A stretch of DNA of 64,000 nucleotides from Arbacia lixula (GCA_963669155.1 OZ022591.1:16293860-16357859); one strand, 5' to 3'. Positions 1-12,076 are shown, counted from the stretch's first letter. A program made the numbers and translations. The notes: generated by a model not told the origin, from the letters alone.

Positions 1-316
1 AATTTGCATTTTCTCAAAAAAGATTTTACCTATGCATTTGGGACATCATAAATACGTTTTTGCACACAAACATGTTTGAAAAAAATAATTTCGTTGTCAA
101 AAACAGACAAAGTACAATTTACATGATTTATGGAATTATACTGCACACAACATAAGCATAGTACCTCGCACGTGACGTCACAAAAGTGACATTTCAAAAG
201 ATCATAACTTTGTTATCCTTTGACGGTTTTCGTAAAAACCTTAATTAATATGTTTATTTCATGTGCCTCCTTTTATTGAAACCAACTTGACTTCAGGATG
301 AACTATCCCTTTAAAG
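1..316 (+). repeat. Family A palindromic MITE, right part (cut by window edge)
   Basis: Family A has the terminus TTAA-AGGGATAGTTCACCC and two long inverted arms containing GTGACGTCACGTGC and a stretch reading ATCCGTCAAAGGATAAGAAAG, or its complement. At least nine copies or fragments occur in this window. This copy starts inside the element and ends at a TTTAA near 309-314. It keeps a perfect GCACGTGACGTCAC at 168-181. Confidence 0.85.
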
Positions 317-678
317 TTTCTCAGTAAATATCTTTATCTATTTATCGCATCACAATGCCAATGTTGCACATTCCAAAGCTGGAAAAGCTGCAAGCTGTAA
401 GCGGTTCATGTGAGCTGTTCTTGACTTGATTATTTAAAACAAGGTGACATTTACGTACATGAAAGCACACAGATCACAACGCTCCATCAATCATAACAAA
501 GACGTCTGGCATGCATATCACCCATGTATTTCCCATAATTTCATGATTATATAATTTTAGATCCAATTTCAACCTACATCTAGTTCATTAAAACTTATTC
601 GCCGTGTATCGATACATACTCTCTTCCCTTTCAGAATATTGTTATTCCATTTTGCAGGGACCTACTTTTGGTAACCCA

Positions 679-1452
679 CTAGGGTGCGTTCTCATTGGAG
701 AAGTTTTCCGCTCAGGCTTGCCGCACTGACACGTCTATTATGCCGCTTGCGGGGCGTCCTTCCTCAAGGGAAGAAGTGAACCACTTTGACACTTTGAAAA
801 TCTTTTAAAAATGATTAAAAATAAATTGCGACTCACATCAAGCTGAAATTGACACAACGTAAATTCAAGGGATGTCAATTTTTTAGAGACAGGTTTTGTT
901 CCATTTCATAGATTTTTTTTTGTAATAATCCTGTCAATATTTAATGAGATTTTTACTTTTGGACAAATTTGGACCTCAAAATGGGTGTGTTTGACACAAT
1001 TTAATCAGAACACAACGATGATCATTGTGTATGACACCTATTAATTAATCCAGTATCAACTGCCATCACAAACTGGCAGTTAAAAAAATTCTGGGTTGGC
1101 AAGTGTGATGCACAATGACCATTGTTGTGTCCTGAATTGATTACCTGATACACACATTTTTACAGATCCAAATTTGACCAAAAGTGAAAATCTCAATGAA
1201 TATTCACAGGATTATTATTAAAAAGTAATCGATGAAATGTCACAAACCCTGTCTCTAAGAAAATTGACATCCCTTAACTTTATGATGTGTCAATTTCAGC
1301 TTGATGTCAGTGGAAACTAATTTGTAATTATTTTTTCAAAATTGTCAAAAATGTTTTTTAACACCTAAAACATGGAGCTCGTTTCTTGCTTTGCGGCGGC
1401 GGCAAATCACTGGCATGAGACTGCATGCGGAGAGTGTGAACGTGCCTTTACG
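679..1452. repeat. Family V MITE-like ends surrounding a family G palindrome
   Basis: The outer ends look like diverged inverted repeats: GGGTGCGTTCTCATTGGAG at about 683, and the complement of GGCACGTTCACACTCTCC at about 1430-1450. Between them, 785-1367 is a family G palindrome whose two arms share AAGCTGAAATTGACAC with its complement. A similar arrangement recurs at 10840-11690, so G may be the core of a larger element rather than a separate insertion. Confidence 0.55.
785..1367. repeat. Family G palindromic repeat, copy 1
   Basis: Left and right arms are complementary over most of the copy. Shared motifs are CAAGCTGAAATTGACAC, AGAGACAGGTTTTGT, CAATGACCATTGTTGTG and their complements. Other copies lie at 10977-11574, 45437-46054 and 63201-63593. 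Full copies end in AACACC-type sequence. No coding potential is seen. Confidence 0.8.
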
Positions 1453-2491
1453 CAGCTGGCCATGGCGGTTGCATGGAAGTAATCAATCTTCAGGAAGTGT
1501 GGTATGCCTATTGAGATCGTGACAACGGGGTTATCTAACGCTGCCACCCCTTCACTTTGGATTCGAATTAAACATAAACGAACTGTCTATAATGTAATTA
1601 CATCACTCCGCACTGGAAGGGAAGCAGAATCGCTGTCAAAGTTGAAAAAAAAAACCGTTATTGAATATGAGTAATGTCGATATTCATACTTGTCACATGA
1701 AGATATGCTCTGTATCAGGTAGTTTTAGCCGTATTTTAACAGATCGAATTCGTACACACATCGCGCGACGGAACTCCGCGCAACGATTCGAGTGATCGCG
1801 CGATCACCGAGAATTGCCAGCCTGAAGAAAATACGTTTAGGCAATAGACCAGTTTGTAGATTGGCCTAAACCGTGGTTGGACAATCCACTGAATTAATAC
1901 TGCTAGACTGCCGACTGCGATTTGTTCTTTATACATTTTACAGTGTGCCCAGAACAACAATAGAAACAGGTGCACATGGTGGAATGTTACTCTACTTCCT
2001 TTCAATAAGTGTTGTCTTATGTGCAAGATAATGAATAGAAACGTGGTCGAGTAACTAATGCATTTTCATTTTACTCTGTAAGTTGTATGAAGTCATTAAT
2101 ACCAGCAATAATCTGCTTATGCGCACACTGCAACTACGAACTCGCTTAGCTTGTCAGAAGAAGATCCATTTAATAGCGAGACCGCGCCCTCGCACGAAAT
2201 AACCGCAGCGACCGTCTATCAGTTTCGTTTGAACCGGGCAGTGGCATGCAGTGCGGCGTAGGCTAGTATGTCTACAAAACAATACATATCGTGCGAAGTT
2301 CATCTGAGCATAGATTGATGATTAATACTGTTCTTTTGATTCTGCTTTAGACTTTGTGTATTTAAAAAACAATGCAATTAGTTTTTAATTTTCAAGCAAT
2401 TTTCGGCGTTCTGCACTAAGCATAGTATAAGATTACAGACTACGTATTCTAAACCTGTCGTTCATGAAATCAGCGATGCTGTTATGAAAAG
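1453..2491. other. Mostly unique sequence with a short shared repeat (family T)
   Basis: I see no gene here. A segment at about 2066-2150 is complementary to 11697-11790 (shared words include AATAATCTGC and a diverged cattaataccagcaataat/attactggtacgaatt pair), so it is a small interspersed repeat. A moderately GC-rich patch lies at 2160-2260. Confidence 0.4.
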
Positions 2492-2880
2492 ACATGACTC
2501 AAACTTTGAAACCATGCTCCACTCCGCCGAACAGTTATGAGTTCTCAACATGCGCTTTTTAGGTGGTTTAACAATTATGAACATAATTGTGTGGCAACGG
2601 CTTTCAAGAGAGAACAATTTCGCTAGTTCAGTTCTGGCATCATGAGCATGAAAAATGTCAGCAAAAAAATAGGTTTTTCAAGTAAAATATCTCAGCTGCG
2701 CGCAAATGTACGGAAAACTGTTGTATAAAAATACAAAGCTTAAGATGATATCATTTTGACAATGATTGAAGTCCCCAAATGCACAAGATGGCGGAAAGTA
2801 AGGAAATTAGTAAATTTTGTAAGGAATACAAATATCAGAGTTTTGATAAGTTTTAAAACAGGTCTAAAAACATCTTACAT
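2492..2880 (+). repeat. Family F hAT-like MITE, truncated copy
   Basis: This segment aligns by eye with 12110-12500 and with the complement of the copy at 40826-41539. Shared words include CGCCGAAMAGTTATG, GGTGTTTTAACAATTA-like sequence, GGCAACGGCTTTC and AAGTAAAATATCTCAGCTG. The terminal CAGGGATGTGTTA end is missing on both sides. The 3' side runs into a GA microsatellite. Confidence 0.7.
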
Positions 2881-2890
2881 CCGTGTGCCG

Positions 2891-2939
2891 AGAAAGAGAG
2901 AGAGAGAGAGAGGGGGGGGGAGAGAGAGAGAGAAAGAGG

Positions 2940-2985
<46 letters not shown>

Positions 2986-3007
2986 GAGAGAGGGAGAGAG
3001 AGAGAGG
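2891..3007. repeat. (GA)n microsatellite
   Basis: An imperfect (GA)n/(GGGA)n tract between a truncated F copy and a family A fragment. Translated frames through it give only Arg/Glu or Ser/Leu repeats and are not genes. Confidence 0.95.
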
Positions 3008-3009
3008 GG

Positions 3010-3165
3010 CAATTCATGGAATCATACAACACACAACGTATCGAAGAGCAGCTCGCAAGGAACGTCACAGAATTAAAAAGTTCGAAAACTCACAACTTTA
3101 TCATCCTTTAACAGATTTTCACCTACGGTCATGTTCTTTTAATTTAAACCAATTTAACCAATAAT
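3010..3165 (+). repeat. Family A fragment, diverged
   Basis: It matches the right arm of family A at low identity (GGAATCATACAACACACAACG, then CGTCACAGAATTAAAAAG, then TTATCCTTTAACAGATTTTC in overlapping form). Both ends are lost. Confidence 0.6.
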
Positions 3166-4440
3166 GTGCAAACTGTGAGAATGCTTTTTGGTTCATGTCG
3201 TATATGGGCAAGAGAGCATTTATAAAGCTAAATGGTTTTCCCAAACGAGATATGTTGTAATAAGAGGGGGAGAGTCTGAAAATTATATCTGCAAAGTTTT
3301 TGGGGAAGAGACTGAACATTACCATGATTGTCGATCTGAGACAATATTTTTTTCTTCCGACTTAGGCATGGTTCTCTGCTCTCAGGTAAGTATCTGATAA
3401 CACTCACGGTGACCGGCGTGATGCTGACCGTAGTTTTAACTCTCTCCCACTTAACCTCAAACATTTTGTCTACACAAGGCACATCTTTAATGAGTGGAAC
3501 ACTTCATTTGTGCCTACAAAAATGACCCTTGTGTGTGTGTAATTCATCTTGTGCCGACACTTTTTCCCGAAAAAACTATTTTTGGCGATTGGGGGAGGGG
3601 TGAGTTTCCCCCAACCAACATCTGAATGGCCGAGTTGATGTTCCCTTTGTCAGCGCAACTCTAAAAAGTGCAATTTGTCACTGCTTACCGCTCGCTAGAC
3701 TCGCTTGCATACAAACTAAAGAGGAGCAAAGAGTGGAAGAACCGGACGGATTAATCTCTAAGGGCTTTCTCTCGCTCGCATTGCCGCGCCGTTTTTAGTT
3801 TGTGGCTAATAAATCGTTCACGAAAGCCTCCACCAGATCGAGTAGCTCATAATAAACCAGCAAAGTTGACTCTCTGAGAGTGAATGTGTATTGAGTGTAA
3901 CGGCCTTCCCCTTCCTCATTACGATGTCGTTTGTATGTTTTTGACTGTATAAATCGTTCGCCCAAAACCTCGCACCACGCCGGTGCAACTGGATACTCGT
4001 TTCACTACGGAGCGTGACTGCCACAAAAGCCCGGCCGAGTGACGGGGTTCGGGCCTCAGCTCGCCGATGCGATGCCGCAATTATCGCCCTCGTCACGTTA
4101 GGCGAACCGGAATGAGAGGGGATAATGTCGCACTTGCGATGCAAACGAAAACAAACATCACAGATGAAGTGTTGCTGATTAAATGACAGATAATGATTGG
4201 TGAAGCAGAAACCAGTGAACTTTGCTTAAACTTGCTGTTCCGACTTTGCTTATAACCGCGATATTGCGCGCGTATTTAAAGCGCTATCATTAGACTAATA
4301 TGTGACGTGCGGACGAAAGCAACGAAGACTTGTTGATTAGTTTTTGTATAATCTTCATTTCATTTTGACCTGACGTATATTTATGCAAAGCAATAACGTT
4401 GAACAAACTTTATATCAATATAGCTATGGCAGTGGCGTTA
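3166..4440. other. Unique sequence, no gene seen
   Basis: Mixed-composition DNA. The longest frame is about 108 codons on the - strand (3818-4144) and shows no recognisable domain, so I do not call it. GC is raised at 3950-4140. Confidence 0.4.
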
Positions 4441-4443
4441 GTT

Positions 4444-4448
4444 GAGAA

Positions 4449-4480
<32 letters not shown>

Positions 4481-4590
4481 AGAAAGAGGGAGACATTGGA
4501 GGGAGAGATGTACATATACAGAGAGGGAGAGGGGGCTGAAGGGTGTGAGAGAGAGAGGGTGGGTGGTGAAAATTATTTATATAGCGATAT

Positions 4591-4627
<37 letters not shown>

Positions 4628-4700
4628 ATACATTAATAAATATATGTAAAAAAAACAGGCAGGAGAGAAGGAGAGAAGAACATAAAAAGGAAATATAGAC

Positions 4701-4743
<43 letters not shown>

Positions 4744-4750
4744 AAGACAG
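4444..4750. repeat. Three (GA)n blocks with an (ACAG)n tail
   Basis: GA tracts at about 4446-4495, 4592-4625 and 4700-4720 are separated by short unique DNA. The last passes into ACAG repeats to about 4750. Confidence 0.95.
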
Positions 4751-5310
4751 ATATATGAAACTAGAAACGTAAACAAGCATCACGGCTATGGAGAACAAAT
4801 ACATTCAAGTTTGTTACTACACTACCCGCATGTTTACACTGCCTCCATCTCTTTTCAGCAAAGATCACACCGCGTATCTATAGCAGATCTGTCATTTCCC
4901 CAGAAATATCGCAAAGAAGTTTTAAACAAACAGTGAAACGTGACGAGCAAACCTACCATGAACGTGATCTGCACAATCCGCATACCTGAGAGCGTAATGC
5001 CCATTATAGCTTTTGGGCAGAGATGTGGAATCCCTCTTGCTTCCGCTTCACCTTTCATAGTAGGAGGTGATTTTTGGAGGAGGATGGACAAAGTCAACAT
5101 TCCATCAAAGTGGACAGAGGTTGGCAAGTTTGTGATTTCCTGAGCAAACGCAGCCGTACGTTTGGTGCTTTTGGTTCCGTGTCTTGAGGTGTTTTCGCGA
5201 CGCCAACGCGGGCGAAAAATCTGCGGTTCGTGTGCAAAAATCTAGAAGCTATCGTAGCAACAGTAGCCCGATTGCTGTTGTATTGAAATTGCGGACTGGA
5301 GTTGGCTAGA

Positions 5311-6072
5311 TTGAAAGAGATACTGCACCCTGAAATTAGGTTGTTTCCAATAAATGCGGACACATGAAAAAACATATTAGTTAAAGACAGCCCGTCCCTT
5401 TTTCAGATCACCACAAAACCATCGGAACATTGGCAAAACATATAGAGAAGCGTTAGCAAGCTGTATATTCATAATTTGAAATTGATACGTAGTGTAAAAT
5501 TCAAATAATGCACATAAACAACGTCTGATTAATAGTCTTTACCTCAGGCTCTTAGAAGTTTGTATTGACATATTTGCTTTATTGATTAATCTGTTTATTA
5601 AATTATAAAACGCATTATGAAAAAAATTGTTCTATAGAAGGAATCATCTCCAAAGCTTGGTAATTACTCATAAAATAAGGATTTCACACATGCATAAAAA
5701 ACACATAGATACTGTAACAAAGACTAATACTTTTTTCGTAGTACGAAAAAAGTCGGTTTGAAATTTAACGGCTGACATTTTTACATATACAGAAAGCTTC
5801 AACATGCTATATTCTTAGAAATGGTCTTGAATCACACTTTCTTCAATTTACGATCGTGATAGACGATTTCAAATTTTAAGCTTGCAAAAGTGACGGACAA
5901 TCTTTAAGGTTTGATGAAAATCCGTCGAAGGATAAGTAAGTTATGATCTTTTAAAAAGATCCTAACTTTCTTACCCCTTGATAGATTTTCGTCGGACCTT
6001 TACTAATATTTTTCTTTTATATTTCTGCTTTTAATGAAACCAACTAAACTTCAGGGTGGACTATCCCTTTAA
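5311..6072. repeat. Family A MITE interrupted by a family C element
   Basis: The left end reads TTGA-AAGAGATACTGCACCC (diverged from the family terminus) and the right end GGGTGGACTATCCCT-TTAA. The A sequence CATATTAG...GGTTTGATG is split by the C insertion at 5381-5907. Beyond it the two arms meet almost directly (5908-6010), so the middle of this A copy has been lost. Confidence 0.85.
5381..5907 (+). mobile_element. Family C TTAA-flanked MITE, copy 1, nested in A
   Basis: The element occupies 5385-5903 and has TTAA on both sides (5381-5384 and 5904-5907). Its imperfect terminal repeats start AGACAGCCCGTCCCTTTT and, on the other end read inward, AGATTGTCCGTCACTTTT. It carries an internal palindrome, CTTTTTTCGTAGTACGAAAA plus AAG, near 5730-5755. 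An inverted second copy is at 23787-24314. The TTAA target duplication and lack of coding sequence suggest a non-autonomous piggyBac-type element. Confidence 0.88.
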
Positions 6073-6629
6073 ATAAGTTTGTGTGGCCAAACTTTCAGCT
6101 TTCGTCTTAATGAAAGACATTGAGCATTTGATCCCATCTGCTGTTCTTCTATTCCATTCCTCACCTGTCTGTCAATTTCAATAAAGGTCCAGAACAAATT
6201 CAATTTCCTCAGACGAATCTGACTTTTATTACCGTTCCGTGTGAAACATATTCCATTACGAAATCATCTTAGCCCTAGTTTTTCATAGCTCAAAGACGTG
6301 ACAATAATTGTATTTGTAATGGCGTCCCACAGTGACAAGGCGCTGTAGTAAGGAAAGTGGGGTGGCTGAATAAGAACTTACCAAAAAACGGGATTATCTT
6401 ATAAAAAGCGGAAAATGTAAAATAACACGAATTAACATCACGTCACAACATCATGAGGAATATGTCTACTTTAAGGAGATACCTTAGTCACAATCGGTCG
6501 TGCACCTTTTTGCGCCTGGTGTACGTCAGATCTTCGTGCAATATCCTTTGGTCGCACGCAGGGAGGTGCACCTATTTTAAAGACGAATCGTTTATAAATG
6601 ACTGTATAAGTACTTAATGGATAACAGCG
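6073..6629. other. Unique sequence between A/C copy and LINE relic
   Basis: No gene, RNA or repeat recognised here. Confidence 0.4.
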
Positions 6630-7380
6630 TATTGAACATTTTGGATTTAGGCCTTTATTTTCAACTGAGACTGCTCTACTGCATGTCCTGGAGAAAATCA
6701 CCTCATTTTTAGATAAGAAAGGAAAGCCTATTGCTATGTATATTGATTTGAGTAAGGCGTTCGATTCATTGAACCATGACAAAGGCCTACTGAGCAAACT
6801 TGATCTCAATGGAATCCGGGGTATACCACTGCAATAGTTCAAACGTTACTTACATAATCGCAAATAATACACTACATTTAAAGGTGTCAACTCAAATACC
6901 ACGTTGTTGAATCGTGTGGTCCCGCAAGAAAGGATCCCACGGCCACTCATGTTCCTTGTCTATGTAAATTACGTCAATTCTTATAATGTCCTTAACTTTG
7001 TGATAGATGCTGATGATATAAATGTTTTATAAAAGCCATTCGATTATGTACCAACTGTAACTACCATGACTACCCTGCCCATTTTCCTCCACTTTTCAAA
7101 GAAGTACGCACTTAAATTATTCATGATCGCATATCGTTCAAGCTCGGAGTTTTCGTTTTCAAATTTCTAAATGGGCCATTGCCACATATTTTAACAAATA
7201 ATTTTGAACAGTATTCTCAAACTCATACTTTTAATACTCGTAAAAATGATAATTTTGTCCTGCCATTCTGTCGTCTGCATCTTACACAATCAAATTCTAT
7301 TCAGTATAAAGGAGCGAAATTTTGGAACACTTTTGATTCAAATATCCAATATTTAAATTTTCTCAATAATTAAAAAAAAC
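6630..7380 (+). mobile_element. LINE (non-LTR) reverse-transcriptase relic
   Basis: Conceptual translation gives reverse-transcriptase palm and finger motifs of the CR1/Jockey-like type: GFRPLFSTETALLHVLEKI, then YIDLSKAFDSLNHD at about 6740-6780, GIRGIPLQ, a degraded form of the VPQGS box (VVPQERIPRPLMFLVYVN, about 6919-6972), and DADDINVL in place of the catalytic YADD-type motif (about 7009-7032). The typical LINE C-terminus follows at 7137-7370 (FKLGVFVFKFLNGPLPHIL, then YKGAKFWNTF). In-frame stops (for example after GIPLQ), frame changes and a deletion between palm and C-terminus make it a dead copy. Confidence 0.85.
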
Positions 7381-8040
7381 AATAAAAAACACTTCCTTTT
7401 TCTTTTTCAGATATAACTTATCTATGATAAAATTTAATGCGCGATTCACTTTAAAAAATATTTTTAAAGTGTTTCGTGTTCGTGTTTCGTGTTCTATGGT
7501 TCATTTTGTGTTTCATTATAAGAGCGAGTATCTTGGTTGTGTATTTAAAAAAATCATAGATAATGGTGTTTATTTTTAGATTTGCACGCTCTTTATGATA
7601 AAAAGTCAAGTATGTGGATAGCTGTGATAAAAAGATGTTCAATTAATTTTATATAAATTTTCTTTCAATGGTGATGTCATCTTTGGTAACCTTTGGGACT
7701 TTCCCAAGTCGTATTTCAAAAGTGCAGCTATATGTGGTATGAAATTGTATTGGGTCGCCCACGTACACCACTTCCAAAGGATATCATACGATTTGAACTT
7801 ATTTGCTCTGGTTAAAAAAATATGAGTTAAATTGTCACAAAACCTGATTTTTTTTTTAGGTTTTAACCTTTTTAGCACCAAGGTGACAATTCTGCCCTTA
7901 TTCATGACCAATTTACAAATACGCATGAAAGAGCCATCAATGAATAGAATGACCACGCAAGAAGGTTAGAAGAGGGAGTCAATAAAAGAGAGAAAGAAAT
8001 AAAAGGAAGATGAAATAAGAAATGATGATGGGAGAGAAAG
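7381..8040. other. AT-rich unique sequence
   Basis: No gene recognised. The first part may be the 3' UTR of the LINE relic just upstream, but no poly(A) or tail repeat is clear. Confidence 0.3.
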
Positions 8041-8082
<42 letters not shown>

Positions 8083-8110
8083 AGCGCGCGAGAGAAAAAG
8101 AGAGACATAA
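8041..8110. repeat. (GA)n microsatellite
   Basis: A tract of GA repeats at about 8044-8078, passing into impure GAAA/GCGA sequence. Confidence 0.95.
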
Positions 8111-8454
8111 GAGAGCACAGCAGCAGTTAGCATACAAGAAAGGAAGAGGAAAATACAAGGAAAGGTGTGACAAATGATTGACAGAGAAATATTTATGAGA
8201 AAGCAAAGGACAGAGAAGGAAGGAATGAGAGAAAATTATAATGGATATGGAAGAGACAGGGTTGGAAACATACGTGTATCATGTTCAGAACCAGACATTT
8301 AAAGAAGATGAGATGATGATCTCTTCTGATGAACAAGAGGGCTGCCATATCTCTTCACTTCTTATTTGACTTTATAGCAACGTTGTGAGCTTTACACTTT
8401 GTTAGACTGTATCAATTACACACAAATTGTAATAAATGCTCACCAAGCAAACAT

Positions 8455-8784
8455 CATTTCTCTCGCTCCCTCTCTCTCACTCTTTCTCTTTCGCTCTCTC
8501 TCTCTCTCTCTCCCTCTTGTTCTCTCCCACTCTCTCCTCCTATCTATGTCGCGCTAGTTGACCCCCTTCTCTCTCTCTCTCTCTCTCTCTCTCCCTCTCT
8601 TTGTCTCTCCCTCTTCTTTTATCGGTGTACGAATTATGTCTTCTCCCTCTCTGCCCCTTCTTTCCTTCTCAAGCTCACCTTCTCCCTCTCTCAATATCCC
8701 TTTCTCTATTTCTTCCCCTTGTTTGCCCATTCTCCTCTTTTCATTGTCTTCTTCTTTTTTTTTTCTTCTTCCTTCCTTCCTTCC

Positions 8785-8837
<53 letters not shown>

Positions 8838-8902
8838 GTTTCCCTCTGTCTCCCCCCTCTCTCTCTCTCTCTCTCTTTCTGTTTCCCTCTGTCTCCCCCC
8901 CC

Positions 8903-8935
<33 letters not shown>
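8455..8935. repeat. Long polypyrimidine (CT)n region with (TTCC)n and (TA)n
   Basis: About 480 bp that is almost entirely C and T on the + strand. It contains TTCC repeats near 8770-8790, pure (TC)n near 8791-8832, two copies of a TTTCTGTTTCCCTCTGTCTC block near 8832 and 8876, and a short (TA)n at 8918-8934. Overlapping frames are low-complexity Ser/Leu/Pro repeats, not genes. Confidence 0.95.
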
Positions 8936-10839
8936 CACAACATACATCTCTCTGTCTTTATATAGAATGTGTAACATTCACCGGCCCACTCTCCGAATGA
9001 TCATGAACGAAAGAGAACAAGAAGATGGCATGATCTCCAGTTGGCTATACGCTAGATGTATTTGGAGACCGAACATGCACAGCGGATGGCCGTAATGTTT
9101 ACCAGGATGCGAGCGAGACTTGATTCTGGACTGATTTTACTCCACGCCCTCTCATCAAATCGACGGCGCTGCTCCGCGAGAGGTGGAAAAAAAAATCATG
9201 TTTTTTGAGAAAACACTCCATCCAATTAAGATAAAGTCAATAATACTGCGCTCTGGGAGACAGCAAAGAAAATGTGAAACCTGCGTGCAAACCATAGGCC
9301 TACCGTCATCAGCAATATCCAAAAGGGGCCAATTTTAGCAACAATGCCATACTCGGCATACACCATTACGAAGATGAAAATAGAGTTCAGATAAACCGTC
9401 GGGTAAGATGAGTCACATGTCTTATCTTGAATGTGTTTGAGAATAGATAGCTGTCCATCTGTTGTTTGCTTCATAAGATGAAGTGCGAGCTTCGAGTACA
9501 AATATTCCCTCCGCGCGTACGTGCATACTGAACTCTTTTTCGAGTCTTTTGAGAAAGAGTAACACATGGATGTTGTTGTAAAAGTCTGGGAAAACTAGTT
9601 CGCTCTCCTGAGGACCTGGTAAATGTCTGAGGGATAGAAAGGAGCAGGTTTTGATAGCGGCTCTCTCGCGGTTTTTGTTGTCACTTCACAGGTATAATCT
9701 TGATAATGTGATCAGTCGTCGCCTTGAGGGTGTTATTACAAATTTGATTCGTTGACTGTTTCCAAGGATCACGCATTTGATTTGCGTGCGGGCTACTGGG
9801 GCGGGTTATATCACTCTATTACATTGCAACTTCGAACAAGAGTGGTCACGCTATAATGATTTGTTTTATTGATGACAATATGTCAGCGAATATCAATCAT
9901 ATTAGAAATAAATCCCAATATCTTGTCACGTTATGAAATAGAGCTGCAAAAGCAAATTTGATAGACCTAGTAATTATGTCAAAGACACATTGCATGTGGA
10001 GAAATCGACGTCTTCAGACACGAACGGGAGATTTGACTTTGTTTTCTTTAAACAATAGTGATCAGATACCAAGGATCGTTAAACGGATGCAATATATCAA
10101 TTGACTTCTTTGCATTTCACCAACCCTTTGTTGATTTGTATTTTTTTATATCGAAACAAGTGCTCGTAATGTACACCCCCGATTTAATCTCAGTATCGAC
10201 GTGGATTGAAGCGACATCATAATGCTTTATTGATTATTGCATTTTTGTAGGATGAATTCAGCGATCATAACTATAGGCAGCATTGACTAACAAACTCAAT
10301 TCAATAATACAATTCAATTTACACCGGCATAATCAGTGAATGGTCAGCTACCGTTTCTTCAAAATCAAATAACCCGTGTTCTTATATATTCGCTGTATTC
10401 TTCATATGAATATGATAACTCTTAATAGAAGGCGCAAGCTCGGTGACGATGAAGGCTTAAGCGGAAAAAACGATTCATACGCATGCGCGATTTACAGAGC
10501 AGGTCCCTGTATTCTTACTTTTCATGAATGTTTTAGGCCAAAAAAAGCGTCGTCTCTATTCAGTATGATGACGTACATCAGTTCCCGGCGTAGGTGGACA
10601 TGGATTAATGGATCATTTGCAATATGTATGCAAATTTTATACACGCGTCTCAAATAAAAATGTGGTGAAAAGGTTTTTGAGTGCAGCAAAAAATGAATAA
10701 TTTGTGTGTCAAACAAAGCGTTGACGTGTGGGATTTATGTGAATGACTTGTTCCAGACTCTACTAATGGCACATGCAGAGTTAATACGGTAAGAGTGCTA
10801 TTCCGCACATTAAAGTGTTACACATTTTCTGTTCCTAGT
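8936..10839. other. Unique sequence, no gene supported
   Basis: The best frame is a - strand stretch of 113 codons (9226-9567) with two hydrophobic segments. It has no recognised domain and no convincing splice sites, so it stays uncalled. No repeat copies were noticed. Confidence 0.4.
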
Positions 10840-11690
10840 AAGGGAGCATTCGAATGGAAATGGTTTTATAGTGACGCTTCGACTTGGCCGCTCACATGGT
10901 TCTCTCTGCCGGCGAACCAGTGGACCGCATTGCTAATTACAGATTGCTTATTCGAGGTGGATTCTTCTCAAAAACCTTTTGACACATTTGAATAATGATA
11001 AAAAATCAGTTTCAACTCAAATCAAGCTGAAATTCACACATCATAAATTCAAGGGATTTCAATTTTTTAGAGACAGGTTATGTGACATTCATTTAATATT
11101 TTTCTTGTAATAATCCTTAGAATATTGAATGAGATCTTAACTTTCGAACAAATTTGGATCTAAAAATGTGTGTGTATCAGATAATTGATTTAGAACACCA
11201 TAATGGTCACTGTGCGCCTATTCCTGCAAACCCTTAACTTCTTTTCTGCCAGAAGCATGGTGCATTATTAATAGAATTGTGATGGCAGCTGCTAGTGGAT
11301 TAACTGATGTGATAAACAATGACCATTGTTGTGTTCTGAATTAATTATCTCATACACACAAATGTTGAAGGCCAAATTGGTCCAAAAGAGAAAATTTCGT
11401 TAAATATTTCAAAGACGCTTACAAATCCAGTAATTGATTAAATGTCACAAAACCTTTCTTTAAAACAATCAATATAAGTTTACTTTATGCCGCGTCAATT
11501 TCTACTTGACATTAGTTGAAAATGATTTTTAATTATTTATCAAAAGTGTCAGAACTTCTTTTAGCACCTAGTACATGTAATATACTTCAATTGTCTTGCT
11601 CTACCGCGAAGGGAAGTACCGGCGTCATACTCCAGGCGGAAACTGGAATCAGCGGGCCATCGCTCATGTGCGAATGTACCATAACACTGT
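10840..11690. repeat. Family V-like flanks with family G copy 2
   Basis: The G palindrome at 10977-11574 has the same motifs as copy 1 (CAAGCTGAAATTCACAC, CAATGACCATTGTTGTG). Flanks AAGGGAGCATTCGAATGG (about 10840) and GCGAATGTACCATA (about 11670) form weak inverted ends resembling those around copy 1. Confidence 0.6.
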
Positions 11691-12046
11691 ACTCTACAAG
11701 CGAGTTCATAGTTGCAATGTGCGCATGGGCAGATTATTACTGGTACGAATTACCTCTGGCCAATTGTACCACTCACAGAGTAAATTGAAAATTCCATGGA
11801 TAGCAGACCATGTTTATGCCCATTATAGTTAGTGCTGACAATTTCAGTGAAATCCTCGGCTTTGATTGGCTGAGAGGCACTAGCCTCTGACTTTTACTCT
11901 GGTAACTGTCGGAGAGGGAAAACTTGTCAGACGAAAAATGTTGATGAAATCCCCCCCCCCCCCTCCCCCGATGTGCACCTACCTTCAATGTTGGTATGGA
12001 CACGCTGTAAAATAACACACCTACACAGCTTCATGATCAAATCCCT
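11691..12046. repeat. Family T segment and a poly(C) run
   Basis: 11697-11790 is complementary to 2066-2150. It is followed by sequence with TTGATTGGCTGAGAGGCACT (about 11862) and a nearly pure C tract at about 11950-11969. No gene seen. Confidence 0.45.
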
Positions 12047-12076
12047 AGTCGCTCTTGATTCAGAGGAGTGTGCGAC

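Noticed and set aside
4990-5142. Possible - strand exon between AG and GT (ITNLPTSVHFDGMLTLSILL)
   Set aside because: The acceptor has no pyrimidine tract, the peptide matches nothing I know, and no partner exon is visible.
9226-9567. 113-codon - strand frame with hydrophobic segments
   Set aside because: No domain, no convincing start context or splice sites, and AT-rich DNA gives such frames by chance.
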